Shown: positions 11,330 through 23,827, numbered from the stretch's first letter. The stretch: 64,000 bases of DNA from Zanthoxylum bungeanum (GCA_019454045.1 SKCR01032772.1:310001-374000); one strand, 5' to 3'. The notes: generated by a model not told the origin, from the sequence alone. Numbers and translations: made by a program.

Positions 11330-13100
11330 GTATTTTATAGCTTATAATTAGTTTTTTAAAGTTTACAGTTAATACTATGTAGTTTATAATCGGTGTTTTA
11401 TAATTTACAATCAATGTATCATAGTTTATAGTCAACATTATATAGTTAGAGTTCATGCTTTCCAGTCACAATCCATGTTTTACGGTTTGTAGTCCATGTT
11501 TTACAATTTCCAATCCACGACTTACATTTTATATTTTCAGTTTACGTGTCACGAATTTCATGTTACACTTCATGTTCACAGCTTATGTTTTCAGTTTACA
11601 ATATATGATTTGCAGTTTTTAGCCCATGATTTACATGTCGTTAGTTCATGATTTAAGAATTTTCAGTTCATATCTTACATGTTACAATTCATGATTTCAG
11701 TTTTCAGACTATGATTTATATGATTTTAGTTCACGATTTATAGTTTCCAATTCATGAATTACAGATCAAGCGTTATGTTTTATAGTTTACAGTTTACGTT
11801 TTATAGTTCACAGTCCATGCTTTGATGTTCATGTTTTACAATATGTTTATAGTTTACGTTTTCAACTTACAGTCATAAAATTCCAGTTACAGTACACATT
11901 TACAATTTATAGTTACTTTTCATGCTTTATGTTTCACGATATACAGTTTATGTTTTGAGTATTGTGGTTTGAGAAAATCATTCTACAGAGTTTTGTTAAG
12001 ATGCAGATATGCAAATGTACATGAGGGCGACGATTGAATCTCAGTATGTGTGGTGATGTAGAGGAGACGTCCAGATCTTGATCACTGCATAGATGTTTTA
12101 CATGTTTTCAAATGCTAGTAAAGTGTCATCCCATCATGTATTGATACTCTAGTATACTCGCAATGCCTAATGGTTCATGAAACCCTCTTAGGCTCATTCA
12201 TGTTCATGGTCATGTTCCCCTACTTACACGATACTAGGTCTCACGCCCCCAAGTTAAGTTATTGATGTTATTTTCACGACAGGTATATAAAGTATATGTT
12301 TACAGCTTATTTTTCAGTTTGTAGTTCAGTTATAGTTTAAGTTCAGTTTTCAGTCCATATTTCTATTTACATTTTTCAGCTTATAGTCATGTTTACAGTT
12401 TACAGTCATGTTTATGTTTTTTAGTTCACGTTACACTTTTCAATTCACATTTATAATTTACAATTATGTTAACAACTTTCAGTTCATAATATATTTTTCA
12501 ACTCATGTTTACAGGTGTTTATTCATTTTTGAAGTTACGATCATGATTTATGGCTTTATGATATGTAGTTTACATGTTATGATTTTCAGTTATCACTCAT
12601 GAATTTCAGTTACAGTCATGGTTTACAGGTCATGTTTCATGGTTTTAAGTTTATGTTTCACGATTTATAGTTACATGTTACAGTTTTCAGTTACTACTCA
12701 TAAATTTCAATTACAGTCATGGTTTACAGATCATGTTTTATGGTTTTCAATTTATGTTTCGCAATTTATAATTTACTTGTTACGATTTCAGTCATCTTTT
12801 ATGTTTTACAGTTATAACTAATAATTTTCAATTGCAGTTTATGAATTATGTATCACATGTCATGATTTACAAATCACGTTGTATAGTGTATATTTCACGT
12901 CTTACAGTTTACATGTCATGATTTATGATCCTCGTTTCTTGATTTCCAAGTCACGCTTTATGGTTACAATTTATGTTTACAATCTATAGTTTATAGTTTC
13001 CACGTGTCATGTCTACAACATATGTTTTCACGTAACATGTTTACGGTCTATATTTTATAGTTTACAGCTCATATTTCACAGTCTATAATTACACTACATA
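11330..13100. repeat. Degenerate minisatellite-like region of TTTACAGTTCATG-type units
   Basis: For about 1.75 kb the sequence is built from imperfect units of roughly 12-20 bases combining TTTA(C/T)AGTT with CATG(A/T)TT. They have lost exact periodicity. The right LTR keeps only the last part of the region (about 15798-16100). No open frame of interest lies in it. Confidence 0.75.
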
Positions 13101-13451
13101 ATACTGTCTAAGTTCCAATAATTATAATTTATGATTCATATTTCAAGATTTATCCATGTTTCAAAGATAAAAAAATCATGTGTTCAAGTACACATTTTAT
13201 ATTGTTAAGTTTTCAAGTTTTAAGTAACTTAATATCTTCAAGTTAAGTCTACATGCGTGTTATGATACATGACCATTACCTTACATGTTTATGTTATGAT
13301 ATAACATGATCATGTAACATAAAATAAATGAATGTGTGTTAGATAGGCTATGCACATGTTATTCTACATCATGCATGATCATGTTAGAGGCTTATGGAGA
13401 TGGTGATATCGTCTCTTACCGGTCATGTTATAGATATACTGGGATGTGACA

Positions 13452-13609
13452 AGGTAGGTATCAAAGCAAAGTTTAGATGTTAATGACTGCAGTGGTTCCA
13501 TTGGCTCTGAGTAAATCCTCTGTCATATGTAGTTAGAATTCCTCATGTATATTTAGTTGCTTAGCTCAAGACTGGATTCCATGACGAATCCTATTTAATG
13601 GGGGAAGAA
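13452..13609 (+). other. Minimal interior with PBS (13456-13466) and PPT (13598-13609)
   Basis: Right after the left LTR, AGGTATCAAAGC resembles the TGGTATCAGAGC primer site for initiator tRNA-Met. Right before the second LTR stands ATGGGGGAAGAA, a good polypurine tract. Only about 130 bp separates the two signals and nothing in it codes. Confidence 0.85.
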
Positions 13610-14017
13610 TATAACACTTTGGTTATCATGATGTGTCCATCACAATCATTTTTCTCATGCACGAAATATTATTATGCATATAATCTTGTATGAATGGATC
13701 TGAAGTCCTTGTAACCCTTCCTAGGAGTTCAGAATAATTTTTCTGAAGTTTCAGTACCGTTTTTAATTTATCTATTTTCATGAATAATACTCATTATTCA
13801 AGTGCCATTGGAAATCATAGACATAAGGATACAACTTTCATGTTAAGTATTTTCCCAAATTTTGTGTAGAAATAAGTCAAATTTATACCTTAAATTCAAG
13901 CCGCTGTATTGTGACATGAATAGCTAAAAAATTCAGCATGAGGGCTTATTTAAATACCATTACTTTAAGTTAAAAATATCAATCATTTGTGGCTATAAAT
14001 ATTTTATCTATTGTCGT

Positions 14018-15797
14018 TTGATGCAAAAGTACTTGTGAGGTTAATGATACTTTGAGTTATTAAACACTTCAAATGGTGGAGTAGGTTTTGTGGGGTTCAC
14101 CTTTCTCTTTCTCTTTCTCTTTCTTATGTTTTTTATTTTCATTTTTCATTTTTCTCTCTTTTGTTTGCATCATCTTCTTAACCTAGTGTCATCTCAACCT
14201 TAAATTTGGAAGAGGATCAAATGAATGTCATGTGCCTTAACTATCTCTACAAGTTGTGCCAGTATAAATTCTTTCTAAGTGTTTTGTAATTCTAAGTGCA
14301 AATTTAGTGCGTAATTTTTGGATAACATCCTGTTAGTGATTCCAAAGTTGAAACTTCCTTCAAAATTTAGACACGTTCATTTTGTTGAGAGACAGAAAAA
14401 TTTCAAAAAATTAAATTCATTTCATTATTGATAAAAAGGAAGAGTCATTACATGCTGAAAATAAAGATGCAAATGCAAATTTCTTGACAGCTTGGATCCC
14501 AGATATTGCATGGTTGAGGCTTGTTTCGTATCGGGTATTCTACCAACGTCGATTAGATTTTAGATTTCATACCTGAGACGAAGACAGCTGTTGGTGTCAT
14601 GGTATTTCTCTTGGTGGAATTGGCAGTATTGGTTCAGGCTGGAGATTGAGTTTGGTAGTGGTTTAGGCTCCAAGGGCTTCAGTAGGCCTTGTTTCTCAAA
14701 TATAGCAAAAACTTTGGACATTGGCCTTCTTAAGTTGGAAAAACATCACTTCTAAAAAGTGTTAACTTTTGTTATTTTTGAGTCATCTCCATTATTCGTC
14801 TTATATTTCCCTCGGCTATAGAACATCTTGTACTCTATTTCTTCTTCTATATCCATGACAGTCTCCTTCAACTGTCGGAAGTTTGAAATCATAGAGGCCA
14901 TCCTCCTCAACTTACTATAAATTCAGGGTTTATTGCCTTTGATAATCATCTTGATTTGGTCATTCTCCGAGGGCCGTGTCTGTATTTTCAAAAGTTAGCT
15001 TCTCCAACAGGCCATATACTCTTTAAAGCTCTTGTCTGACTTCTACTTCGTGTTCTCTAGGTCACGGAGTGAACATTTATTTCCATGTCTATAACGTATT
15101 CGTTTAGGAAAGCTTCGGACAGGTCTCTCCAATCATCATTCATCTTCTCTTCCAGGCTATGTTACCAGACCACAGATGCTCCTTCCAATGACATCCAAAG
15201 CATTTTCAAAACTTGATGTTCAGACAGCCCAACGGCACTCATCAAAGACACATATTGTCATATATATACTTTTAGGGTCTCCACTCCCATTGAACTTTGC
15301 CATTTCAGGCATCTTGAATTGGGCGAGAAATTTCTCTTTAAAGGCCATAACACTGTAATCCACCAAGTCCTCATGCTTTTCTTTCATTTTCTGGGTTACT
15401 TCCTCCATCTGCCCTTTTAGTTTTTGTAGCCATGTCTCAACTTAGGATTTGGCTATTTTTCCCATGCATATTATGTCATGTCCTCTTCATCATCTACTGT
15501 AGGATTCTCCTTAATTGTCTTATTTTTGAGCTCCTCACACGTCTTCCCACTAGTCTCGGCCTTTAGTGTATGAGTTACTGCCTGATTAGCCATGGCTTGT
15601 TCCGCTAAATTATTTATGGTTTTTTCAAGATGGTCCATTCGGGAACTTTGATTGTTGGTCATTCTTGTCCTGCTTGTGATCGACTTCTTCATTAGTCTTC
15701 CTTTCTCCCTAACCCAACACTCCACTATGATGACTTTATTCATAAAGTGTCAGTATGATGCATGTATGCATGAAATGCAGGGTTAGTTCACGCAGCA
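14018..15797 (-). mobile_element. Gypsy-derived segment inside the right LTR
   Basis: This block has no counterpart in the left LTR, which instead has about 2.36 kb of its own sequence at the same place. I found no clear terminal repeats or target duplication. It may be an insertion followed by deletion, or an exchange between element copies. A gag pseudogene occupies its right half. Confidence 0.6.
14860..15743 (-). pseudogene. Ty3/gypsy gag fragment (retrotransposon gag domain)
   Basis: On the minus strand an N-terminal helical part (15471-15743, with MDHLEKTINNLAEQAMANQA) is followed by KFLAQFKMPEMAKFNGSGDPKS at about 15275-15345. The remains of the gag core follow at lower coordinates, with sequence like SLEG...W...L(S/A)EAFLNEY. 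The order and the KFNG(S/T)GDP motif are typical of plant gypsy Gag of the Tat/Athila side, where Gag forms the particle. Stops and frameshifts break it repeatedly, and no protease or pol follows. Clade is uncertain. Confidence 0.75.
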
Positions 15798-18700
15798 TAC
15801 ATGTTTTACAATTACAACTCATGATTTTCAATTACAGTTTATGAACTACAGGTCACGTGTCATGATTTACAAGTCACGTTGTATATGGTACATTTCACAT
15901 CTTACAGTTTACATATCATGATTTATGGTCCTTGTTTCATGATTTCTAAGTCACTCTTCATGGTTACAATTTATGTTTACAGTCTATAGTTTATGGTTTC
16001 CACGTGTCATATTTATAATGTATATTTTCGCGTAACATGTTTACAGTCTATATTTTACAGTTTATAACTTACGTTTCACGACCTACAGTTTCAGTAAATA
16101 TATTACTTTCTAAGTTCAAGAATTACAATTTATGATTCATATTTCAAGATTTATTTATGTTTCAAGGATCAAGAGTCACTTGTTCTAGTACACGTTTTAA
16201 ATTGTTAAGTTTTCAAGCTTTAGATAAATTAATGATTTCAAGTTAAGTCTACATGCTTGTTATGACACCTGACCAGACCTGACAAGTTTATACTCCATCA
16301 TTTTACATCGAAACAAGCTCGTTCATTTATGTTATATTATTTTATGTTTTTATTTACAACGTTCACTCACTATGTCATTTATACGACTAACCCCCACTAT
16401 TCAGTTTATGTGTTACAGGATTTCATGCATTAAGAGGACGAGCGTTAGAGAAGATGGATACTTGCTGCAGTTATTAGGAACATAATGTCTTGGGTCCATT
16501 TATGTTTTGTATTGTTAATGTCATGAAGTCATGATATCTTAGCATAAACATCATTACATGTTCTCTATAAGAAATTTAAATTTATATGTGATATACATAG
16601 TTCATGTCAATTATGTTCAAGTAAATCGCGTTTCTAAAAAATTATCATGTTGTTGGCATGTCAAGAATAACACATGTACATGTTGATTTATAATTAGACA
16701 GGTCAATCACATGTTATTCTACATCATGCACGATCATGTCAGTGACGTATGGAGATGGTGATACCGTCTCCTATTGATCATGTCTTGGATACACTGAGAT
16801 GTGATGATTATGTATAATGGAAACGTAATTATCATTAAGATGTGATTTATTTACTTGGACTATTAAATGGTTGTTATATGATTGAGTAATATGATAGGTG
16901 GGAAAAGTTATTGTAGGCCCGAGATTTAGGCAAATGATATTGAATGATATAAGGATGTACTTGTTTTGAGAACTTAATTTTGATGAAGATGGATTGTATA
17001 GTAGTAGTCCATATTATAGACGGAACTTTGTCAAAATTATGTTAGGATTACGAGAGCGTTTAAGGCATATTACTTTCATAATATTTTATCCAGTATTAGT
17101 CAAAATCATTTTCCTTACGAAAATTCGTGTATCTCTTTAAGTGATCGAGATAGCGTTGGCGGGGATGGTTTTGCTACGTAACTTTTCTACCCAGTAGTAT
17201 AGCTATCAAGTGCAAAGATAAGCTTGTAACATTGATACTTTTACAAATATATAGTTATGTATGTTTTCTTAAATGAATTTTTAGATGATGCATTAAATGA
17301 TTTAGATTTGGAAAAATGTTAGTTTGCTATAAAAGAAAGGATCGAATCATGATTATGTTAGAAATCATGAGTTTATAGTATATGAGAAAGTTTACACGAC
17401 TTTGGAGATAAATGTGCATATATTTTGGAAGATTAATTTTATGTTAGGATACATTTTATGTACATTTACATGCCAAATTTATTTACAGTGAGATGAGGTC
17501 TCATGTTGCCAATTTACTCTAGATGAGTTCCATATCGCCAGTTTTGTCGATAAGTCGCGAGTGTATATAGATAATGAAAAATTATTTTAACCTTAGATAA
17601 AGTACTCATTTATATAAATGATATTTATAATCAACAGGAAATCATTGTAAAATGATTTATACGTCTGCTTATATATTTTATGTATTCATTTTAATTATAA
17701 AAAAAAATTTTCAACCACTTTGTTATTTGTTTATCCACGATACTAAGTCGTGATCTTTTGCAATAAGAGTGAGTTGACTTCTTTCTTTATTTTATAGGTT
17801 TGGAAGACTAATAGGTCCCTCATTTTGTCCACTGTTTTTTTTTCTCCCTTATTATGCTTTTAAAGAAAGATTTTGCTTGTTGGAGTTGGTGCTTGGAGCA
17901 CCAATCTGAATAATGTATTGTACATTATATTTTATTATCTATTAATAAAATAACTATATTTTCATTTCAACTTTATTAATGGTAATTAATGTCATTATCT
18001 CTTAATGCATATTGGTTTAGTAGATTCATATATGCTGAGAACAACACCAACCTTAGAATAGTCACGTAGTAATATTGGACACCGGATGGTCCGTCATTAG
18101 GATAATATAACTATTATAAACTCTTCTGAAAGTATATATTCTTAGTCGTTGGTTTTGGAATACGATCGGATTCCTATAACCTATAAGACTATCATTTACC
18201 GTATATTGAAATTGGAGTTCCAATGGTCTAACCCAATGGACCATAAGTAAGGGAAACTCGTATAAATGTTCGGGTATTCGTTGGAGCGAATACTGAATGA
18301 CTCACCAGTGATTCCTAATAGTTGGAAGTACACACCATCGTCAATAGAAATCTCCTCGATTCAAGTAGCATATGCGATCATTTGACTACAGGATATCATT
18401 GATTTTGTGTGTGATCCTCCACACTTTGATGCCATGTATATTAAATACCTTTCATGGTCTGACCGTTAGATGTTCATTGGGTGTGAACCGATGCACATGT
18501 TAACTAAGTGCGTATCAAGATAGCATTCGTCGGCCCGTATGTGTATAATAAGGGGTTAAGGTATCCATGTTAGTGGTGTTTTTATTTGTTGTAAAGAATT
18601 ATGGACATGTCGACAATATGAGATGTGCGCCTTGACAGTGTAATCTATGTTTCCTAAACACAACTCAAATAGCTTATGATGGAGGGATGATTAAATATAT

Positions 18701-19664
18701 ATGATTTCCTCGACTTGTATTATTCAGAAAGGTTGTTCATGTTCTTCAGAATTTCGAAGATGGCTGAATTGCGTACATGTGAGCTAGGATCATATGATAA
18801 ACGTATCTAAACTTAGATAGTCTTACAATATAAAGTGTACTCGTTGAGCACTCGAGTAGCCGATTATGTTTGATAATAAATAATATTTGATATTATAATT
18901 TTCAATCAAAATAATTAGGTTTTATTGTATAACATTAATTATTTACTAGACCAATAGGGATTAATTAGATTAATCCAAATCTATAATCACACAAAGGCTT
19001 TATTGTATTTTCATAAATATCTCTACAATTGAAGGATATTTTGGTAATTACATAATATGTAATAATATATGTATTTGACTTGATTTAATTGGATTAATCA
19101 AGTGGTTAGACAAAGTTAATATGATTACATCTAGTATGCATATCTAGATAAATTGGATTAAGCCCACCTAAAAGTTAATTAAAACTTTTATTAATTAAAA
19201 ATTCAAAAGTTTGATTATTAAAGCTAAGCTTGTGCAATTCCATTTGATAAGTTTCAACCAAAAAGAAAACAAATGTGAGAGAAGCTTTGGAAGTTCTTTA
19301 CATTTTTCTTACTTAGAAGATTTAATCTTTCATACAAGATTGCTAGGAAAGTTTTGGTGTTCTCTAATCAGCTATATTTTTATTAATGATTCGAGATCAT
19401 TAATGAAATATATTGTGATGTATTATGTATTTGATGCATAATAACATAGCTTAAAAGGTTGAAACATGTGATGAGTGGTAAATAGATCACTATTTCCCAC
19501 TCATTTGACTTAATATTTTGTATAGTTTCTTGAGTTCTGTGAATATTTTGATGTGTTTTGTGTTATTTTGAAGATAAATAAAATAGCAGGACTCTCTGGA
19601 GGCAATTCGGGGCCAAAACAGTGGAAAACGGACAAAAAAGGGTAAATATGTAAATTTCATGCTA

Positions 19665-20040
19665 AAATACGCCGTTTGCTAAAATGCGCCATCTGCTAAC
19701 GTGCGTCGGAGACTGTTAACATGTTTCAGACACGTGGACCAATCAGAGAAGTTTTGCTATCATACGCCATTGCTAACATGCGTTTGCCACGTGTCAACAT
19801 CTGCTAACGTGCGCCGGACATGTGTCACAATCACATGCTCCCGACAATCATCATCAACACATGTCAATGCTGACGTCAGTGTCGCGATGCACAATAACTT
19901 TCCACGTCGTGACGCCGACATAATTATTGAGCCGCCGACGCTGACCCCGCCATGTGTCCTCATCTTTGGAAGTTCTGTGCCACGCGTCTATCATCAACGG
20001 TGCGTCGCGACGCACAATGTTCCACACGTCGCAACACATG
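19665..20040. repeat. U3 motif cluster with a perfect 16-bp palindrome
   Basis: Repeated TGCTAA(C/A)(A/G)(T/C)GCG(C/T)C units run from 19665 to about 19815. After them come TCGCGATGCACAA, CGTCGTGACG and, at about 20000-20015, the perfect palindrome GTGCGTCGCGACGCAC. These lie directly upstream of the TATA box, where LTR enhancers are expected. No binding factor can be named. Confidence 0.75.
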
Positions 20041-20397
20041 AGGCCAAATTTTACCTATAAATTGAGGCCAATTTTCAGAATTCAATTAATACTTTCTTCT
20101 AAGGAATTCCTTAAGAATACTAAGAAGATTGTATCTTGTTTGTTTATTTACAGCTTTCAGTATTCAATTTTCGCATTAACACTTTCTTTTATTTACTTTT
20201 CAGTCTTTACTTTTTGTATTTAATTTCATTTACTTTTACGCAATAGTGCTTTCCTTTCTTTACTTTTCAGTTTTTATTTTTCAATAATGAGGATGTAACT
20301 CCCCCCTGCTGGGGTGAAATGTAAAGCTTTTATTTCTAATATTTAGATTAATCTCCCTTAATTATAATATAAACTATTTAAAACCTGACTTAATGAG

Positions 20398-20530
20398 GAT
20401 ACCGCCTTTATGGTCGGTTGGACTTGATAAAACTGGTTTTAACCTGACTAAACTAGATACCGCCTGTATGGTCGGTTGGAATTAATTATAAATTTGACTT
20501 AATCAGGATACCGCCTATATGGTCGGTTGG
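20398..20530 (+). repeat. Three copies of a GATACCGCCT-N-TATGGTCGGTTGG motif
   Basis: Copies start at 20398, 20456 and 20507 and are identical except for one base after ACCGCCT, which is T, G and A in turn. ACCG and CGGT can pair, leaving the variable base in the loop. Each is preceded by a (A)ACCTGACTTAAT-like stretch. They lie downstream of the TATA box and so would be in the RNA. Confidence 0.8.
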
Positions 20531-21755
20531 TAATATCATGCAAAGTTAATATATTATAATAAATGATATATCTAAAATAGAAGTAATAAAAGTTGATCCT
20601 CTAACCCCCATCATTTTATTTTATTGTACTTTTAAATTTTTAAATTTCCAGCATTTACTTTTCAGTATTTACTTTATTTAATTTCCAGCATTTACTTTAT
20701 GTCTTTTATTTTATTTAAGCTTTTATTAGCTTTAGATATGTGTCGTAACTAAGTCTGTTATCTGGGGTTGTGATGAATTCTAATATCACTGGTTTATAAG
20801 GGGTTATTTTATAAATGTTTATTTATTAAGTTTTAAGCTTAATGCTTCTTGTTAACTGGCCATTAATAAGATTGATTTGGTAAACTTAAAATGAACTTGG
20901 AAAAGGGATTTTAGGTTTAAGCTTTAGACTCAATAGCCCACGATCTTCCTTGAGGATAGATAACCCTTTAATAGATTTTCTTACAGGATAAGAATATACC
21001 TGTCAGACGAGGGTAGCCATAATTGGAACTTAATCTTAATGAATTCAGATAACTTGGTTGACATAGGAATATGATTAATTGTGTTATTCTGGGTATTTGT
21101 ATCTGTCCATCAGAAGAGACTGTTGCATAAATTCGTGTTCCAGGTTAATAAACCAATATATTGCACAAACGTAAAATAATCACTTCATCTTTAAAAAGAT
21201 ATTGGAAAGATTCACAACCCTAGATAGTTTCTTAATATTGAATTTTCCTTTAATTTACTTTCGCACTGTTTAATTTACTTGTTTTAAGTTTAAAGTCACA
21301 ATCCAATCAAACAACCAATTCATTAGATACTTGTAAAAATTTGACTTCATAAATTAATAGCTTAGGTATTAAGTCATTGTGAGATCGATACATTTATACT
21401 ACTTAAACGATACGTGCGCTTGCATTATATGTGTGTGATTACGCCGGTCAACATGGTTAGAGATTTGTGTTTAGATGCTTTTGAAGTATAAACACAATAT
21501 ACTTGTGATTAGATCAAATTTGTGTATGTTGGACATAGAACACAATTGGAGTTTAGAACTCTAGATGAAAGCTTGGAGCTATGGTTATCATTATAGAATA
21601 ATTTGACCATCTTTGAGTGACCTATAATTATTTGTGGGTTACTTTTCTGTGGAATTCTTGTTTGCTTTGTATTTTAGATTCAAAAGTTATACATATATGT
21701 ATTTCAAATGTATCTATGTTTTATTTTGATAAACATGATTTAGTTCTATAACATG

Positions 21756-23470
21756 TGTTGATGATAATTTAAATGTTAAAGTTAAAGGGTGGTGAAATTT
21801 ATATGTTAGGCAATAAGTGTAATCGTTGTATAAATCTGGACATGTTGTGTTTTATCGGGTATAACTTGAGTTTTAGACGTTCAATTGATAAACCGTAAAA
21901 ATTATAAGTAAACTAGACACATTAAGGTTCAACATATCTAAAAATCAGAAATTTCCAATGAAAGATGAAATTGTGGTAAATTTTCAAACATGGTTGACCT
22001 GTAGTGAAAACTAGTTTTATTTATGGTGGACAAGGTGAAAAGATTAGCTTATAACTTGAGTTTTAAAAATCAAAATTAAAATTTATAAATACCAACATAA
22101 ACTAGACACTTGAAGGTTGATTATATTAAAATTTCAACCCCCAGTTCAATCCCAATTATTACAGTGAATTTTTAAAGTTGCCATTGAGCAACGAACTTTT
22201 CAGTGGTAAAGTTAAGCTTAAGTTTTCACCGGACGCACTTGCATAACTTCAAACTTAGGTCCATAAAATTTATAGGTAATCTAGATAATCCCAATATCCA
22301 GCGTAATTGGGCGTCCATGCATTGCATATTTTATTGTACTTTACGAAAATTATTTCGAGTTATAGTTACTGACGGTCGACGTGATTATAAATTGGTACCA
22401 TGATTCCTGATGGACGCCTACACCGTGAAGCACCTCCAGTTTCTTATAACACTGTAAATGGAGTACATGCTTTCAGAATTTATTTACTTATTTTAATTAT
22501 TCTTGATAGATTTATGATTTTTGACAATTTACATTTGAGATTTGTCGATTTTCGATACTATGTGATTTAAGATAAGTTATGAGATTTTTATGAAAATTAT
22601 GACTTTAAGCATGCATAATTTTGTTGGGTTTGATATTAGATGTGATTTGAATTATGCGATTTGATTTCGATAATTATGATTTACGTTTTGATCTTGGAAT
22701 TGACGGATCACAGGACATGTGCACTTGTAGTTTCTCAGCTTGAGACTAGGGGACGACAATACGTAACGTCCTTGGATCTCCACCTGCCTCAGATGAGACA
22801 TTCATGAGTATAGTTTCAATGACTTAGGGGACGAAGATACATAACACGCTAAGCACTAGTTTAGGTGTATGTGGGACGACGATATGTAACGCCCCCATGC
22901 GTCAGGTTTTCTACATGCTTCAGTTTTTTGAGATTTCAGATTTTCATACACTGTTTTCCATAGAGATTTTCAAGAGTGAACATTGTTTATACTTTCATGA
23001 GTTCAGAAGCAGTTTCTATAGCAAAGTTGATTTTGATATTGATTTACTGATATCACTCTTATTTTCTTATAGCTCACTCACTGAGTTTACAATGACTCAC
23101 CCTCCTCACTCCATAGTTTTGCAGGAACTCCTAGTTGGTGAGCCACAAGTTACTTTTGGAGACCTAGATCAGGGACAAGGGCAACATTGCGGTCACTAAT
23201 TAAGTTGGTTCACCATGTCAGGCCTACATTTATATAGAATGTAGTTTTTGATTCTTGTTGTATGATAGTTTATTACAGTTTGATGTGTTTGTAATATATA
23301 TATAAGAGTGGTTCATATATTAAATTCAGTTCATGTGGTGTGTATATGCATAATGATGTTATGATAAGTTGTTAGCATTTAATTTGATATCTTAACAGTC
23401 ACAGTCAGTGGTTTAGATGACAGTGGAATCTGTTACCTGCCGGTAACCTATCTGAATTAGGGATGTTACA
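21756..23470 (+). mobile_element. Gypsy-type solo LTR, likely TSD CATG
   Basis: It starts TGTTGATGATAA and ends GGGATGTTACA. CATG flanks both ends (21752-21755 and 23471-23474), a 4-bp duplication rather than the usual 5. Internal phrases with TATAACTTGAGTTTTA and AACTAGACAC are of the kind seen in chromovirus LTRs. Three GGGACGA...TAACG units lie at about 22741-22895. There is no coding sequence. Confidence 0.65.
22735..22895 (+). repeat. Three GGGACGA-N-ATA(C/T)(G/A)TAACG units in LTR
   Basis: Units near 22749, 22818 and 22872 share GGGACGA(C/A)(A/G)ATA(C/T)(G/A)TAAC(G/A). In the first, GGACG and CGTCC are inverted, so a stem is possible. Confidence 0.6.
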
Positions 23471-23827
23471 CATGGAGGATAAGATTCGAGTTGCAAAAAT
23501 AGTTTCTTTGTAAAAAAAAAAAGGAAAATATTGTGTATATATTGAATCCTCCACAGTGCTCATAGCGTGGGAAGCCTCGTATGTTGGGCCACCCTTTATT
23601 TTGTTATGTATTTAGATGAGAGATCTAGTTATGTCCTCCCTTCATAAGTATATTATTTTGATATGAGCATAAAGTCTAGTTTTGGTATATTGATGTGTGT
23701 GTGTACACACACATATTGATGAATTCTTTTGTAAAATTGATCATGGAGATCCTACCTATGTATATGATAATGATGTTACATGTTGTTTGAACATTTTATT
23801 CAGATTATTAGTATATATGACATGGGA

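Larger units (their letters stand above)
10003..13451 (+). repeat. Left (5') LTR of the 158-bp-interior element, about 3.45 kb
   Basis: Positions 10003-10440 align with 13610-14017 and 12800-13451 align with 15798-16806. The middle part, 10440-12800, has no partner in the right LTR. It includes two GCGTCGCGA-type CpG clusters (10930-10985, 11025-11065) and a long degenerate TTTACAGTTCATG-like repeat. No conserved protein was found. Confidence 0.85.
10003..16806 (+). mobile_element. Large-LTR retroelement with a 158-bp interior, TSD ATTAT
   Basis: Two direct LTRs (10003-13451 and 13610-16806) enclose only a primer-binding site and a polypurine tract. ATTAT occurs at 9998-10002 and 16807-16811, a perfect target duplication. 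The left LTR has TGTAACACTATGG...GATGTGACA; the right has TATAACACTTTGG...GATGTGATG, so its terminal bases have mutated. There is no room for any protein, so replication would have depended on another element. It is inserted in the family A LTR. Alternatively it is an autonomous gypsy element reduced by an internal deletion. Confidence 0.88.
13610..16806 (+). repeat. Right (3') LTR of the 158-bp-interior element, with foreign middle
   Basis: Both ends match the left LTR, but 14018-15797 is replaced by unrelated sequence carrying a gypsy gag fragment on the minus strand. The end GATGTGATG corresponds to GATGTGACA of the left LTR and is followed by the ATTAT duplication. Confidence 0.82.
19469..21450 (+). 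mobile_element. Solo LTR, TSD ACATG
   Basis: TGATGAGTGG at the left and ACGCCGGTCA at the right are flanked by ACATG at 19464-19468 and 21451-21455, a perfect duplication. A TATA-like CCTATAAATTG is at about 20053-20063, giving plus orientation. A CpG-palindrome cluster lies just upstream and three copies of a hairpin-like motif lie downstream. No coding sequence was found. Clade unknown, most likely gypsy by LTR size. Confidence 0.88.
17878..23555 (+). mobile_element. Copia-type solo LTR carrying two nested solo LTRs
   Basis: The segment starts TGTTGGAGTTGG, with an early AT-rich stretch like that of Angela-type LTRs, and ends TCCTCCACA. Flanks are TTGCT (17873-17877) and GTGCT (23556-23560), four of five bases alike. 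Its own sequence is 17878-19468, 21456-21755 and 23475-23555. It contains no coding domain, PBS or PPT. Removing it brings the two halves of family A together in the order seen at 880-1000. The right boundary is less certain than the left. Confidence 0.6.

Noticed and set aside
19701..20060. 119-residue open frame in the solo LTR
   Set aside because: It follows the repeated TGCTAACGTGCG motifs of U3 upstream of the TATA box and has overlapping frames on both strands, as expected for GC-richer repeat sequence.
20741..21450. Possible internal region with PBS after 21450 (TGGTTAGAG)
   Set aside because: It does not match a tRNA 3' end, and the ACATG duplication closes exactly around the LTR, so it is a solo LTR.
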